A stretch of DNA of 64,000 nucleotides from Verrucomicrobiia bacterium (GTDB lineage Bacteria > Verrucomicrobiota > Verrucomicrobiia > Verrucomicrobiales > DEV007): positions 91,826 through 155,825 of the forward strand of contig JAUICH010000013.1 of NCBI GenBank assembly GCA_030427505.1. The letters run 5' to 3'. The notes below the pieces were generated by a model that saw only the letters and a list, made by a program, of their open reading frames with translations, searched no databases and was not told where the DNA came from. A program made the translations under genes and the position numbers. Shown one piece after another: positions 34,242 to 43,028 of this stretch. The first letter of the stretch is position 1. Every line of letters starts with the position of its first letter.

Positions 34242-35531
34242 ATGCCGGACTTCTATCAGCACCGCTTGGTCACCACGCTGCACCGGCTTACCGAAACCAA
34301 TCTGGAGGAACAGGAAAAGCGCTTGTGCGAGTATGCCGCGGAGCGGCCTCTGACCCTGGTCATTCCCTCGCTCTTTTCCGAAATGGAAGGAGCGGCGCTG
34401 CCCCGCATCCTGGAAACGCTCGCCCGGGTGGGGTTTGTGGAGGAAGTCGTGCTCAGCATGAACCACATGACCGCCGCTCAGTTTCGCAAAGCGAAAGCGC
34501 TGGTCTCCGGACTGCCTCAGAAAACCACCGTGCTCTGGAACGATGGGCCGCGTCTTACCTCGCTGGTTTCCCAGTTGAAGATCCGCGAGCTTGACGTGCC
34601 GCAGCCCGGTAAGGGCGCGAACCTCTGGCTGGCGATGGGCTACATTTTGGCCCGGGGAGAGGCGCGCGTCATTGCCGCTCACGATGCCGACATCCTCACC
34701 TATACCGAAGAGCTTCCGCAGCGGATCTGCCTGCCGGCATTGCATCCCGCCATGGGCTATGAATTCGCCAAGGGCTACTACGGCCGTATCGCGGGCCGGC
34801 TCTACGGACGCGTCACCCGGCTCTTCGCCATTCCCTTCCTTCGCGCGCTCAGGCGAATGCTTCCGGGCCAGCCTTTGATTGAGTTTCTGGACTCCTTTCG
34901 CTTTCCTTTGTCGGGAGAATTTTCGATTTCTTCCGAACTCGCCGCCATCCTGCATTTACCCGGCCATTGGGGGCTGGAGGTCGGCATGCTGTGTGAGGTC
35001 TACAACCAGACCCAGGCCGGGCGCATTTGTCAGGTGGATCTGGGCATCAACTACGACCACAAGCACCAGCGTCTGGAAGCGGACCCCGTCCGTGCCGCCC
35101 GTCTGGGGAGTGACGGCGGTGAGGGGCAAAGCATGGCGGAATCTGGCTTGGCACGATTGGCGGGGGACATCGCCCGGACCTTGTTCTCCTACCTGAGCGC
35201 GGATGGCGTGGTCTTAAGCCGGGGCTTTTTCGTAACCCTGAAGCAGAGCTACGAAAGCATTGGCCGCGACTATCTCCGGCGCTATGAAGACGACGCCCTC
35301 ATTAACGGTCTGCCATACTCCCGCCTGGAGGAGGCGAAAGCAGTCGAAGTCTTCAGTCACGCCATGAGCGACGCGGTGGAAGACTACCTCACCGGGCGCT
35401 GCGAAATGGCCAAAGGCACCAACTGGAAACGCATTCGCGCCGAATTCCCCGGCTGGGAAGACCAACTCCTGGAGGCTGTTTCCGCCGACATGGCGGATGA
35501 ATCCGTTTCTCAGTTTGTAAGAAAGCCGTAG
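34242..35531 (+). CDS. GT-A glycosyltransferase, glucosyl-3-phosphoglycerate synthase-like
   Basis: A 429-residue cytoplasmic glycosyltransferase. The N-terminal Rossmann-like half has PLTLVIPSLFSEMEGAALPRIL and VVLSMNHMTAAQFRKA, GKGANLWLAMGYILA, then HDADILTY, which is a DxD-like metal/nucleotide motif. These and the PHxMGYEFAKGYYGRI region resemble GpgS/GT81-type enzymes that make glucosyl-3-phosphoglycerate, a precursor of the compatible solute glucosylglycerate. No phosphatase (GpgP) lies adjacent. The sugar donor and acceptor are not established. Confidence 0.68.
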   Translation: MPDFYQHRLVTTLHRLTETNLEEQEKRLCEYAAERPLTLVIPSLFSEMEGAALPRILETLARVGFVEEVVLSMNHMTAAQFRKAKALVSGLPQKTTVLWNDGPRLTSLVSQLKIRELDVPQPGKGANLWLAMGYILARGEARVIAAHDADILTYTEELPQRICLPALHPAMGYEFAKGYYGRIAGRLYGRVTRLFAIPFLRALRRMLPGQPLIEFLDSFRFPLSGEFSISSELAAILHLPGHWGLEVGMLCEVYNQTQAGRICQVDLGINYDHKHQRLEADPVRAARLGSDGGEGQSMAESGLARLAGDIARTLFSYLSADGVVLSRGFFVTLKQSYESIGRDYLRRYEDDALINGLPYSRLEEAKAVEVFSHAMSDAVEDYLTGRCEMAKGTNWKRIRAEFPGWEDQLLEAVSADMADESVSQFVRKP

Positions 35532-35558
35532 GCCGGAGCCGCTGTCCTGGCTCTCTTC

Positions 35559-37106
35559 CTACAAGCCCCCGTCCCGGCTCTTTCCGTCCGCGATAATCTT
35601 GAGGGCCTCTGTTTCCAACTTCAGGGCCCGCTCCGGTTCGTACTCAATGCGGTTGTCGGCCTCCGCCTCGTCCGATTTCAGATTGTATAGCGACCACGGG
35701 CGTTCGAAACGTGTCCCGGCGGGTTTTTCCCGGCCGCCGGAACCGTTGCCCAGCACCAGTTTCCACTCACCCTCCCGGATGGCGAACATGCCGGCGGCGG
35801 AATGGTGAATGACCGGTGGCCGTTTGAACTCGGCCTCTTTTCCCTGGAGAAGAGTCAGCAGGCTGAAACTGTCTGGCGCCGCCACGTCGGGAGAGGGAAG
35901 TTCGGCGCCAATAACCTCCGCGGCGGTGGCGAAGAAATCCACATGGCTCACCGTCCGGTCGCACCGGCTCCCGGCTTTGACGGCGGCGGGCCAGCGCACG
36001 AAGAAGGGCACGCGGTGCCCGGCTTCCCAGATGTCCGCTTTCGTGCCGCGGTAGGGGCCATTGGGGGTGTGGTTGGACGGATGATAGCCCTGCACCGACT
36101 CGTCCCGCAGGTGGTCCGGGTTCTCTTCGTTTTCCAGCCGATGCATGAAAGATCCGTTGTCGCTGGTGAACACCAGCAGGGTATTGTCTGAGATACCGGT
36201 TTCTTTCAGCGTCTTGAGCAACTCGCCCATCGTCCAGTCCACTTGGTGGACAAAGTCCCCGTAAGGGCCGAGCCCGGTCTTTCCCTGAAACCGGGGGTGA
36301 GGGATGACGGGCTTATGTGGGGCCGTGAGCGGGAAATAGAGGAAGAAGGGTTCCTGTCCGGCGGCCTGTTTGCGGATGAAATCCTGAGCCTTCGCCAGCA
36401 GGTGGTCCAGTACGTCTTCGGGTTCGAAGTCGGGCGCTCTCTCTCCGCCCCGCATGAAGGCGGGAAACTTCCGGGCTTCCAGGGAACTGGTGGGAAGAGT
36501 GACCGGCGCGTGGTTTTCTAGGAAGATGTAAGGCGGCATGTCCAGGGAGGCGGACACGATGTAAGACTCGTCGAAACCGTTTTCGTTTGGGGAGTGAGTC
36601 AGGCCTTTCGACCAGTCTCTCACGCCGTTCGCCTCTGGCGGCATTCCCAAGCCGAGGTGCCATTTCCCAACGATGCCGGTGTGATAGCCCTGTTCTTTGA
36701 GGAAAGACGCCACCGTGGGACGCCACGCTTCGATGAGGGGTTCGTCGTAGCCATGCAGCACCCGGCTCGTCAGCCGGGACCGCCAACAGTAGCGGCCCGT
36801 CAGCGTGGCATAGCGGGTGGGGGTGCAAACCGCGGAAGGAGAGTGGGCATCGGTGAAGGTCATGCCCTCCGCCGCCAGTTGATTAAGATTCGGGGTCGGA
36901 ATTTTCGACCCGGGATTCAGCGCCTGCACGTCTCCATAGCCCAAGTCATCCGCCAGCACGAAAACGATGTGGGGGCGTTCGGCGCCCGTCGCGATCTGGG
37001 ACAGTCCGCAGAAAGTCAGCAGGGAGAGTAAAAAGGGTAGAAAAAACCGGCGGTGCAAGTGCTTGGCGATTGCGGGGAAAGATGGGGGTAAGCGGAGAGA
37101 GACCAT
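35559..37106 (-). CDS. Secreted sulfatase
   Basis: A 515-residue family S1 sulfatase. The ATG at 37106 leads into a signal peptide (FFLPFLLSLLTFCGLSQIATGA-E); an in-frame TTG further upstream is unlikely. The N-terminal metal motif VFVLADDLGYGDV is intact, and Cys94 in SAVCTPTRYATLTGR is the residue converted to formylglycine (C-x-P-x-R). IVGKWHLG and LVFTSDNGS are further active-site blocks. It probably desulfates a carbohydrate in the periplasm. The gene is convergent with the glycosyltransferase and lies beside a pilin-like gene. Confidence 0.92.
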   Translation of the reverse strand: MVSLRLPPSFPAIAKHLHRRFFLPFLLSLLTFCGLSQIATGAERPHIVFVLADDLGYGDVQALNPGSKIPTPNLNQLAAEGMTFTDAHSPSAVCTPTRYATLTGRYCWRSRLTSRVLHGYDEPLIEAWRPTVASFLKEQGYHTGIVGKWHLGLGMPPEANGVRDWSKGLTHSPNENGFDESYIVSASLDMPPYIFLENHAPVTLPTSSLEARKFPAFMRGGERAPDFEPEDVLDHLLAKAQDFIRKQAAGQEPFFLYFPLTAPHKPVIPHPRFQGKTGLGPYGDFVHQVDWTMGELLKTLKETGISDNTLLVFTSDNGSFMHRLENEENPDHLRDESVQGYHPSNHTPNGPYRGTKADIWEAGHRVPFFVRWPAAVKAGSRCDRTVSHVDFFATAAEVIGAELPSPDVAAPDSFSLLTLLQGKEAEFKRPPVIHHSAAGMFAIREGEWKLVLGNGSGGREKPAGTRFERPWSLYNLKSDEAEADNRIEYEPERALKLETEALKIIADGKSRDGGL

Positions 37107-37182
37107 TCCTAAGTGGAAGGCCAAGACGCGCGGCGCCGCAAGCGAAAGAGATGGCGCGATCGGGCCCCTGAGACCTGCCCCG

Positions 37183-37716
37183 CTATTCTACCGTGTGGGA
37201 GGCGATGAACGCGCTCTGCCGGGACGGGGCGTCCGACATCGAGGAAGTGTCCTTTTCCTTTGGACCTTCGAGCTTTCCGCCCACCATGAGGGCCTGGTTT
37301 TCCTCCACGAATACCAGGCGGATCTCGTTGTAGTCGTAGATCAGGTCCAGGAAATCCGCCGCCAGCGGAATCTCATCCTCCGAAATCTTGGAGACGGAAA
37401 AAACCGATCCCGCATAGGGGCCTTCCGGAATGGTGATGCCTTTGCTAAGAAGCCGGATCGTGGCTTCGACGCCCCCAAGAGATTCCGGCAACACGTGCGC
37501 CACCCCCATGCCGGCGAGGGCGGAGGAGACCGACTGAACCTGTTTGGCGTTGGCCCGTGCCTTAACGGCTCGAGACGACTCGACAATCTTGCCGACAACA
37601 GGCACGGAGATGGAGACCAAGACACCGATTACACCGATCATCATCAGCATTTCGACCAGGCTGATGCCGCGCGGGGTGTCGTGTAGGTAGTTTCCAGTTG
37701 GAAATTGGTGTTTCAC
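37183..37716 (-). CDS. Type IV pilin/pseudopilin-like protein
   Basis: A 177-residue prepilin. A 17-residue leader ends in PRG, followed by the processing signature ISLVEMLMMIGVIGVLVSISVPVV with Glu at +5. The mature part has a soluble domain with LPESLGGVEATIRLLSKG and a long charged tail. It could be a minor pilin or a GspG/H-like pseudopilin that would fit with the gspD gene 5 kb away. The GTG at 37716 is the only plausible start; no ribosome binding site is visible. It lies 46 bases after a secreted protein on the same strand. Confidence 0.85.
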   Translation of the reverse strand: MKHQFPTGNYLHDTPRGISLVEMLMMIGVIGVLVSISVPVVGKIVESSRAVKARANAKQVQSVSSALAGMGVAHVLPESLGGVEATIRLLSKGITIPEGPYAGSVFSVSKISEDEIPLAADFLDLIYDYNEIRLVFVEENQALMVGGKLEGPKEKDTSSMSDAPSRQSAFIASHTVE

Positions 37717-37762
37717 TTATCAGGGGAGGGAGACAGCAGTAAACAGACGTTGGCTCCGCTCG

Positions 37763-38440
37763 TCAGTGGTCCGGAAGGAATAAGTCCGCGGTGGCAATGG
37801 GAGGAGGGGAAGTGTTCTCAGGGTTGCCGGGAGAATTAACCTGGCCGTGGATCCAATCGAACACCAAGCGAGCGGCCAACTGGTGCGTCGTCGGATCGGG
37901 CAGGGGAGATTCATCTCTCAAGTAACGAACCGCCGGGATCGGGAAGGGACGCTCGCGCCCGAACAGATAGTGGGTGGCCAACTGCAATTCGCTGAAAGGG
38001 GGAACCGCTAGAGTGCCGTGCGGTGTTTCATTCCTGCCGGACGGTTTGGGCGCCGGTGTGGTCCAGGCCAACTCTTCCAGGATTGGCTGGCCCCTTTGAC
38101 CGGTGTTGATGTTCTCCGCCGGGGGAGCGGAGCGGGGCTCATTGGCAGGCGTGGGCGGTGGAGATTTCTTCTTTTGGGCGTTTAGTTTTTCAAGGGAGGG
38201 CAGGTAGTTCTCTCCCAGGACGCGATACTGCTCCTCGGTGGTGAGCGTGCTCAGGGTACTGGCGAGCCGCTTGGCGTAATTTCTAAACTGTAGGGGGTCT
38301 CCACCCGTTTCTTCGGCGATCCGTCTGGCCAGGAATTCAATCGAGTCCTCGGAATCCGTGATTCTTGCATCCGCCATGGCTCCTCCGTGAAGGCACGCCA
38401 GCGAAAACACCGAAAGGAAGAAGGCGAGCCGCGGTTTCAT
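37763..38440 (-). CDS. Secreted proline-rich protein of unknown function
   Basis: A 225-residue protein with a signal peptide (LAFFLSVFSLACLHGGAMA-D). Residues about 25-80 form helices (SIEFLARRIAEETGGDPLQF, STLSTLTTEEQYRVLGENYLPSLEKL), followed by a Pro/Ser/Asn-rich linker (about 90-140) and a short C-terminal part. I do not recognise it. Its frame is clean and it lies immediately upstream of the pilin-like gene, so both may be cotranscribed. The divergent hybrid sensor starts 144 bases to the right. Confidence 0.55.
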   Translation of the reverse strand: MKPRLAFFLSVFSLACLHGGAMADARITDSEDSIEFLARRIAEETGGDPLQFRNYAKRLASTLSTLTTEEQYRVLGENYLPSLEKLNAQKKKSPPPTPANEPRSAPPAENINTGQRGQPILEELAWTTPAPKPSGRNETPHGTLAVPPFSELQLATHYLFGRERPFPIPAVRYLRDESPLPDPTTHQLAARLVFDWIHGQVNSPGNPENTSPPPIATADLFLPDH

Positions 38441-38528
38441 GGTTAGGAAAATGAGGAGGGTACGGAGATGCCTTGGAAGAACACCTGCCCATCCAGAAAT
38501 TAAAAGGAAATTTACCTTATAATTCTGA

Positions 38529-38557
38529 TTGAATCAAATAAATATGATTTTTATAAT
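38529..38557 (+). promoter_or_regulatory. Sigma70-like promoter of the hybrid sensor kinase
   Basis: TTGAAT (38529-38534) and TATAAT (38552-38557) are separated by 17 bases, in an AT-rich stretch just before the GTG at 38585. The -10 element matches the consensus exactly and the -35 differs in two positions. The predicted start is about 20 bases before the coding region. Confidence 0.7.
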
Positions 38558-38584
38558 ATCAATAGTCAAGTTATCATAGATATC

Positions 38585-41500
38585 GTGCTTCATCGTTGGC
38601 GGGAATTGTTACGTTCGATTGGAGCCCAAGCGATTGTGTGGATCGTTCTGGGCCCTGCGGCGGCTATGGGACTGGATCAGGGAAACCGGGTCCTGTTCAC
38701 CAACCTGACCCAGGCTGACGGCCTGGGGGCAGGTGAAGTGACAGCCATTCTTCAGGATATCAGGGGGTATGTCTGGATTGGGACCGAGCAAGGCCTGAAC
38801 CGCTACGATGGCTACGAAGTTAAGATTTACGGTTACGATTCAGAACGGCCGGACAGTCTCAGTGACAATCACATCACAGCTCTGGCGGCAGGACCTTACG
38901 GTTATCTTTGGGTTGGAACCCTGGGGGGTGGGCTGAATCGTTTCAATCCGCGGACTGAGGTTTTCGAACGGTTTCGCTACAACCCTTCCAATCCTCATGG
39001 ACTGATCCACAATCATGTCACGGCCATTCTGGCCGATTCCGATGGCCGCTTGTGGGTGGGAACGGAAGGAGGGCTGGCGCTGTTTGACGGCACGAGGAAC
39101 CAGTTCCGGGCCGTGGCGACCTCCACGGGACGGGCTGTTGGGGCCGTCTCCGTCTTGTTCGAGGACCGCTTTGGTTATGTCTGGATCGGAACCCAGGACG
39201 GAGAGCTGTTCCGCATGGGACCAAAGTCAGAGGCCGTGGAGGCGTTTCAGCAAGTTTCCGCGGAAATCAGCTCAATTACCGAAGACAAGCAGGGCGACCT
39301 GTGGATCGGCACTCAGGGCCAGGGAGCTTTCCTGGTGGAGCGGAGCAAAGGGGGAATCATCAAGAATCTGAATCTGGGTAAGAGTCCGGGGACTTCGCTG
39401 ATTAGCCGGGATGTGTCCGCGGTGTTGGTGGATTCTTTCGGAGACTTATGGTTAGGAACCGGCGCGGGCTTAAGCCGGTATTCGCCTGGCCAGGAACGGA
39501 TGACTCATTTCCAACCGGACATCAGCAATCCGCATGGGCTGGTGGGGGCGGATGTGGTCTCTTTGTTTGAAGACAAGAAGCGGGTCCTGTGGGTGGGAAG
39601 CGGGCGGGGAGGCGTCAGCCGGCATCCGCTGCGGCAGTACTGGTTTGCCATGCACGGTGTGGAAAGTCCGGGTAGAGAAGGGCTGTCACATCAATCCGTG
39701 TGGGGGATGGAGCAGACCGCCGACGGGTCCGTTTGGATCGGGACCGAGAGTGGATTGAACAGGTGGTACCCGTCCTCCGGCAAGTTCGAAACCGTGCCCC
39801 TGGACCTGGGGGGTGAGTATGGACAGCAGCCCTACGTGTTTGATGTGGAAGCTGACAGCTCAGGGAATCTCTGGCTGGGAACTCGCGGAGAAGGCGTTGT
39901 GCAGTTGGACAGTTCGGGGAAACTAAAAGCGCGGGTCACAAAGGCCTCCGGGTTACCCCACGACTCCATTACGACCCTTCATGTGGATAGCAAGAAGCAG
40001 GTGTGGGTGGGCACGATGGGGGGCGGACTGACGCGAATTGACTCTTCCGGGGGCTTGTCTCTGGAACATTTCGTTCACGCGGAAGCCGAGGCGGGCGTGG
40101 TCTCGGACGGCTATGTCTCCGATCTTGAAGACGCGGAGGACGGACGTCTTTGGGTGAGCACGAGCGGTAACGGGCTTTATCTCTTCGATCCCGAAAAAAG
40201 CCTTTGGCAGCACTACTCTGAACTGGTGGACGAAGATGAGGTCCTGTCTTCCAGCCACATTTGTGTGATGAAGAAGGCGCACAACGGGGTTCTCTGGGTG
40301 GGTACCATCGGCGGCGGCCTGAACCGGTTCGATCCGGAAAATCGAACCATTCTGCCCTTTCACCCCTCCCGCAGCCGGATTGCACACACCAACGTCTACG
40401 GCATTGAAGAGGACGACAGCGGGTCGATCTGGCTCAGCCTGGGCAGCGGTGTTTCCCGGCTGGATCCGGAGACCGGCATTTTCACGAACTATACCCAATA
40501 CGATGGGCTGCAGACGGGGGACTTTCACACCAAAGCTCACGTACGCTTGAATAGCGGGCTCCTCCTGTTCGGTGGTTCCAGCGGATTCAACGAGATAGAC
40601 CCCAAGCGCCTGCCTCAGCAGTTGCAACCGTCCCGGGCGGTCTTGACGGCCCTGGAAGTCCTGGGAGAAAGAATCCGGCCGGAGAAAGGCGGCATTCTGG
40701 AGCATCCGATGGCGCTGACGTCGCGGATCGACCTGCCTTTCGCGAAACGGCACCGGGTCGCGTTTCGCTTTGCCACCCTGGACTACGGGTCGCCGAGTCT
40801 TAGCCATTTCCGCTATCGGTTGAATGGTCTGGAGCAGGTGTGGAACTTCAGCGGCACGGACACCAAGGCCAGTTACACCAACTTGAGTCCGGGGACCTAC
40901 ACGTTCGAAGTGCAGTCTTCCCCGGATGGCTTCCGCTGGAACGAAGACAGTGCCATGGTGAGTCTGGTTGTGATGCCTCCATGGTACCGGACCTGGTGGG
41001 CGCGTGGCCTAATGATCCTGCTGGGGCTGACGGTCGTCTTTATATTCGGGCTTATTCAATACCGCATTCACCGGTCCCGTTTGGAGCGTCAGGCGGAGAA
41101 GCTGGACAGTGCCCGGTCCCGCGCGGAAGCCGACTTGGCCCGCCAGCTTCAGGCGGCCATGTTGATCGAGCGGGCCACCAGCGAGTTTCAGAAAATCGAC
41201 AACGAAGAAAACAACTTCAAGAAAACCCTGGAACATCTGCGGGTGCATTTCGATGTCAGCCGCTGTCACGTCCTCATGCTGCCTCCGCTGACGGAGCGTG
41301 CTCATGGCGCTCATCCGGTGGTGATCGCGGAGGCAAAGGCGGACGGACTGATCTCGTTGAAGCATCTGGAAGCCTCCCGGCAGGGCAATGAAGCCTTGGG
41401 GGAGGTTCTCGCCCAGGGCGGGGCCGTGGTCTGGAATGACGCTCTCAAGGCTTTTGAAGGTACCCCGGCTCAGGAAGCCCTGACTCGCCTGAACGTGCTG

Positions 41501-42961
41501 TCCATGGCGGCAATCCGGACCTCCTACCAGGGCGAACCCAACGGCGTTCTGGTTATGCAGCAGTGCGACCGGGTGCGGAAGTGGGACGAAAGCGAATTGC
41601 GCCTTTTGGAGTCCTTGTCCTTCCAAGTGGGGATGGCCATCGCACAGATAAACTTCAGGAAGCGGGAGTCCATCCACTTGGAAGCCCTGGAAAAAGCTCG
41701 CAAGGCGGCTGAAGTCGCCAACAAGGCGAAGAGTGAGTTCCTCGCCAAGATGACGCACGAGCTGAGAACACCGCTCAACGCCATCATTGGGTTTTCACAG
41801 CTTATTGGGGAAGATAAGACCCTTAGCCAGGGTCAGAGAGAGACCCTGGACATCATCAACAACAGCGGCGAACACCTCCTGAACATCATCAACGACGTCC
41901 TGGATATGTCGAAGATCGAGGCTGGGAAAGCGGAGCTTGCCATCGAGTCTTTCGATCTGATGTCCATGCTTAAGTCGGTCTACGACATGCTATCCTTTCG
42001 CGTGGAGGCCAAGGGGCTGCGGCTGGAGTTCCAGGGGGCGAGTGAACTGCCGGGCCGCATTCGGGCCGACAAGGGCAAGCTGCGGCAGGTGCTGATCAAT
42101 TTGCTAAGCAACGCCACGAAGTTCACCGATCAGGGCGGCATTACCCTCGTGGTGTGGAGCGAAATGCTCGAGTCGTCGGGTGGAGACAATGGCGACAGCG
42201 AAGAAACGCCGCGGCGCCGCCTTTCCTTCGAAGTGCGGGACACCGGCAAGGGCATTGCGGAGACGGAGCTGCCGCGGCTTTTCCAGAAGTTCAGCCAGAC
42301 CGAAGCAGGCCGCGGGGTCAGCAATGGCACGGGTCTGGGCCTGGCCATCAGCAAGAGCTTCATCGAGATGATGGGGGGTGACATCAGCGTGGAAAGCGAA
42401 GTCGGCCGGGGCACGGCCTTCCAGTTTTACGTGGTTTGCGAAGAAGTGGAAGGCAAGGAGCCCGTGGCGCCTGCCGTGGGAGACATGACGAAGGTGCGGG
42501 GACTCGCCAAGGACCACGACGAGGTGCGGGTCCTGATCGCCGAGGATCAGCCGGTCAACCGTCTCCTGCTTAACAAGATTCTGCAATCCGCCGGGTTCCG
42601 GATCGAGGAAGCTGAAAACGGCATGGTAGCGGTGGAAAAATGGCGCGAATGGCGTCCGCATGTCATCCTGATGGATGAGGAAATGCCCGTCATGCGCGGT
42701 AATGAAGCCACCAAGGTCATTGCTGAGGAAGCGGGCGACGACAAACCGGTCATCATTTCCCTGACCGCCTTTGCCATGGACGAAGCCCGCCGCTCGGCAA
42801 TGTCCTCCGGCTGCACGGACTTCCTGGGCAAGCCTTTCAAGCAGGAAGAACTTTTCCACATTCTGGCCAAGCACCTGCCCATTACCTATGAGTACAAAGG
42901 GAAGGCGCCTGGAGACAACGGCAGAGTCACCGCCATGTCGGAAGTGGCCCTTTCCGCTTGA
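38585..42961 (+). CDS. Hybrid two-component sensor kinase with ligand-binding propeller
   Basis: A 1458-residue HTCS-like protein. A GTG start (38585) precedes a membrane-targeting stretch (IVWIVLGPAAAMG). Residues about 40-680 are two-component-regulator propeller repeats (VWIGTEQGLNRYDG, LWVGTLGGGLNRF and similar) and a Y_Y_Y domain (FRYRLNGLEQVWN) lies at about 730-800. One membrane helix (about 805-826) is followed by a GAF-like domain (about 870-1020) and a histidine kinase with His1058 in MTHELRTPLNAI, N/G boxes, and a receiver domain with phosphoacceptor Asp1364 in VILMDEEMP. No output HTH is attached. It probably senses glycan fragments in the periplasm; the sulfatase downstream is a possible target. 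Confidence 0.92.
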   Translation: MLHRWRELLRSIGAQAIVWIVLGPAAAMGLDQGNRVLFTNLTQADGLGAGEVTAILQDIRGYVWIGTEQGLNRYDGYEVKIYGYDSERPDSLSDNHITALAAGPYGYLWVGTLGGGLNRFNPRTEVFERFRYNPSNPHGLIHNHVTAILADSDGRLWVGTEGGLALFDGTRNQFRAVATSTGRAVGAVSVLFEDRFGYVWIGTQDGELFRMGPKSEAVEAFQQVSAEISSITEDKQGDLWIGTQGQGAFLVERSKGGIIKNLNLGKSPGTSLISRDVSAVLVDSFGDLWLGTGAGLSRYSPGQERMTHFQPDISNPHGLVGADVVSLFEDKKRVLWVGSGRGGVSRHPLRQYWFAMHGVESPGREGLSHQSVWGMEQTADGSVWIGTESGLNRWYPSSGKFETVPLDLGGEYGQQPYVFDVEADSSGNLWLGTRGEGVVQLDSSGKLKARVTKASGLPHDSITTLHVDSKKQVWVGTMGGGLTRIDSSGGLSLEHFVHAEAEAGVVSDGYVSDLEDAEDGRLWVSTSGNGLYLFDPEKSLWQHYSELVDEDEVLSSSHICVMKKAHNGVLWVGTIGGGLNRFDPENRTILPFHPSRSRIAHTNVYGIEEDDSGSIWLSLGSGVSRLDPETGIFTNYTQYDGLQTGDFHTKAHVRLNSGLLLFGGSSGFNEIDPKRLPQQLQPSRAVLTALEVLGERIRPEKGGILEHPMALTSRIDLPFAKRHRVAFRFATLDYGSPSLSHFRYRLNGLEQVWNFSGTDTKASYTNLSPGTYTFEVQSSPDGFRWNEDSAMVSLVVMPPWYRTWWARGLMILLGLTVVFIFGLIQYRIHRSRLERQAEKLDSARSRAEADLARQLQAAMLIERATSEFQKIDNEENNFKKTLEHLRVHFDVSRCHVLMLPPLTERAHGAHPVVIAEAKADGLISLKHLEASRQGNEALGEVLAQGGAVVWNDALKAFEGTPAQEALTRLNVLSMAAIRTSYQGEPNGVLVMQQCDRVRKWDESELRLLESLSFQVGMAIAQINFRKRESIHLEALEKARKAAEVANKAKSEFLAKMTHELRTPLNAIIGFSQLIGEDKTLSQGQRETLDIINNSGEHLLNIINDVLDMSKIEAGKAELAIESFDLMSMLKSVYDMLSFRVEAKGLRLEFQGASELPGRIRADKGKLRQVLINLLSNATKFTDQGGITLVVWSEMLESSGGDNGDSEETPRRRLSFEVRDTGKGIAETELPRLFQKFSQTEAGRGVSNGTGLGLAISKSFIEMMGGDISVESEVGRGTAFQFYVVCEEVEGKEPVAPAVGDMTKVRGLAKDHDEVRVLIAEDQPVNRLLLNKILQSAGFRIEEAENGMVAVEKWREWRPHVILMDEEMPVMRGNEATKVIAEEAGDDKPVIISLTAFAMDEARRSAMSSGCTDFLGKPFKQEELFHILAKHLPITYEYKGKAPGDNGRVTAMSEVALSA

Positions 42962-43028
42962 AGCAACGGTCCGCGTTTTCGCTATTGCGGAATGCCTTCC
43001 CGGCCACCTTAATAGGGGCATGAGCCCC

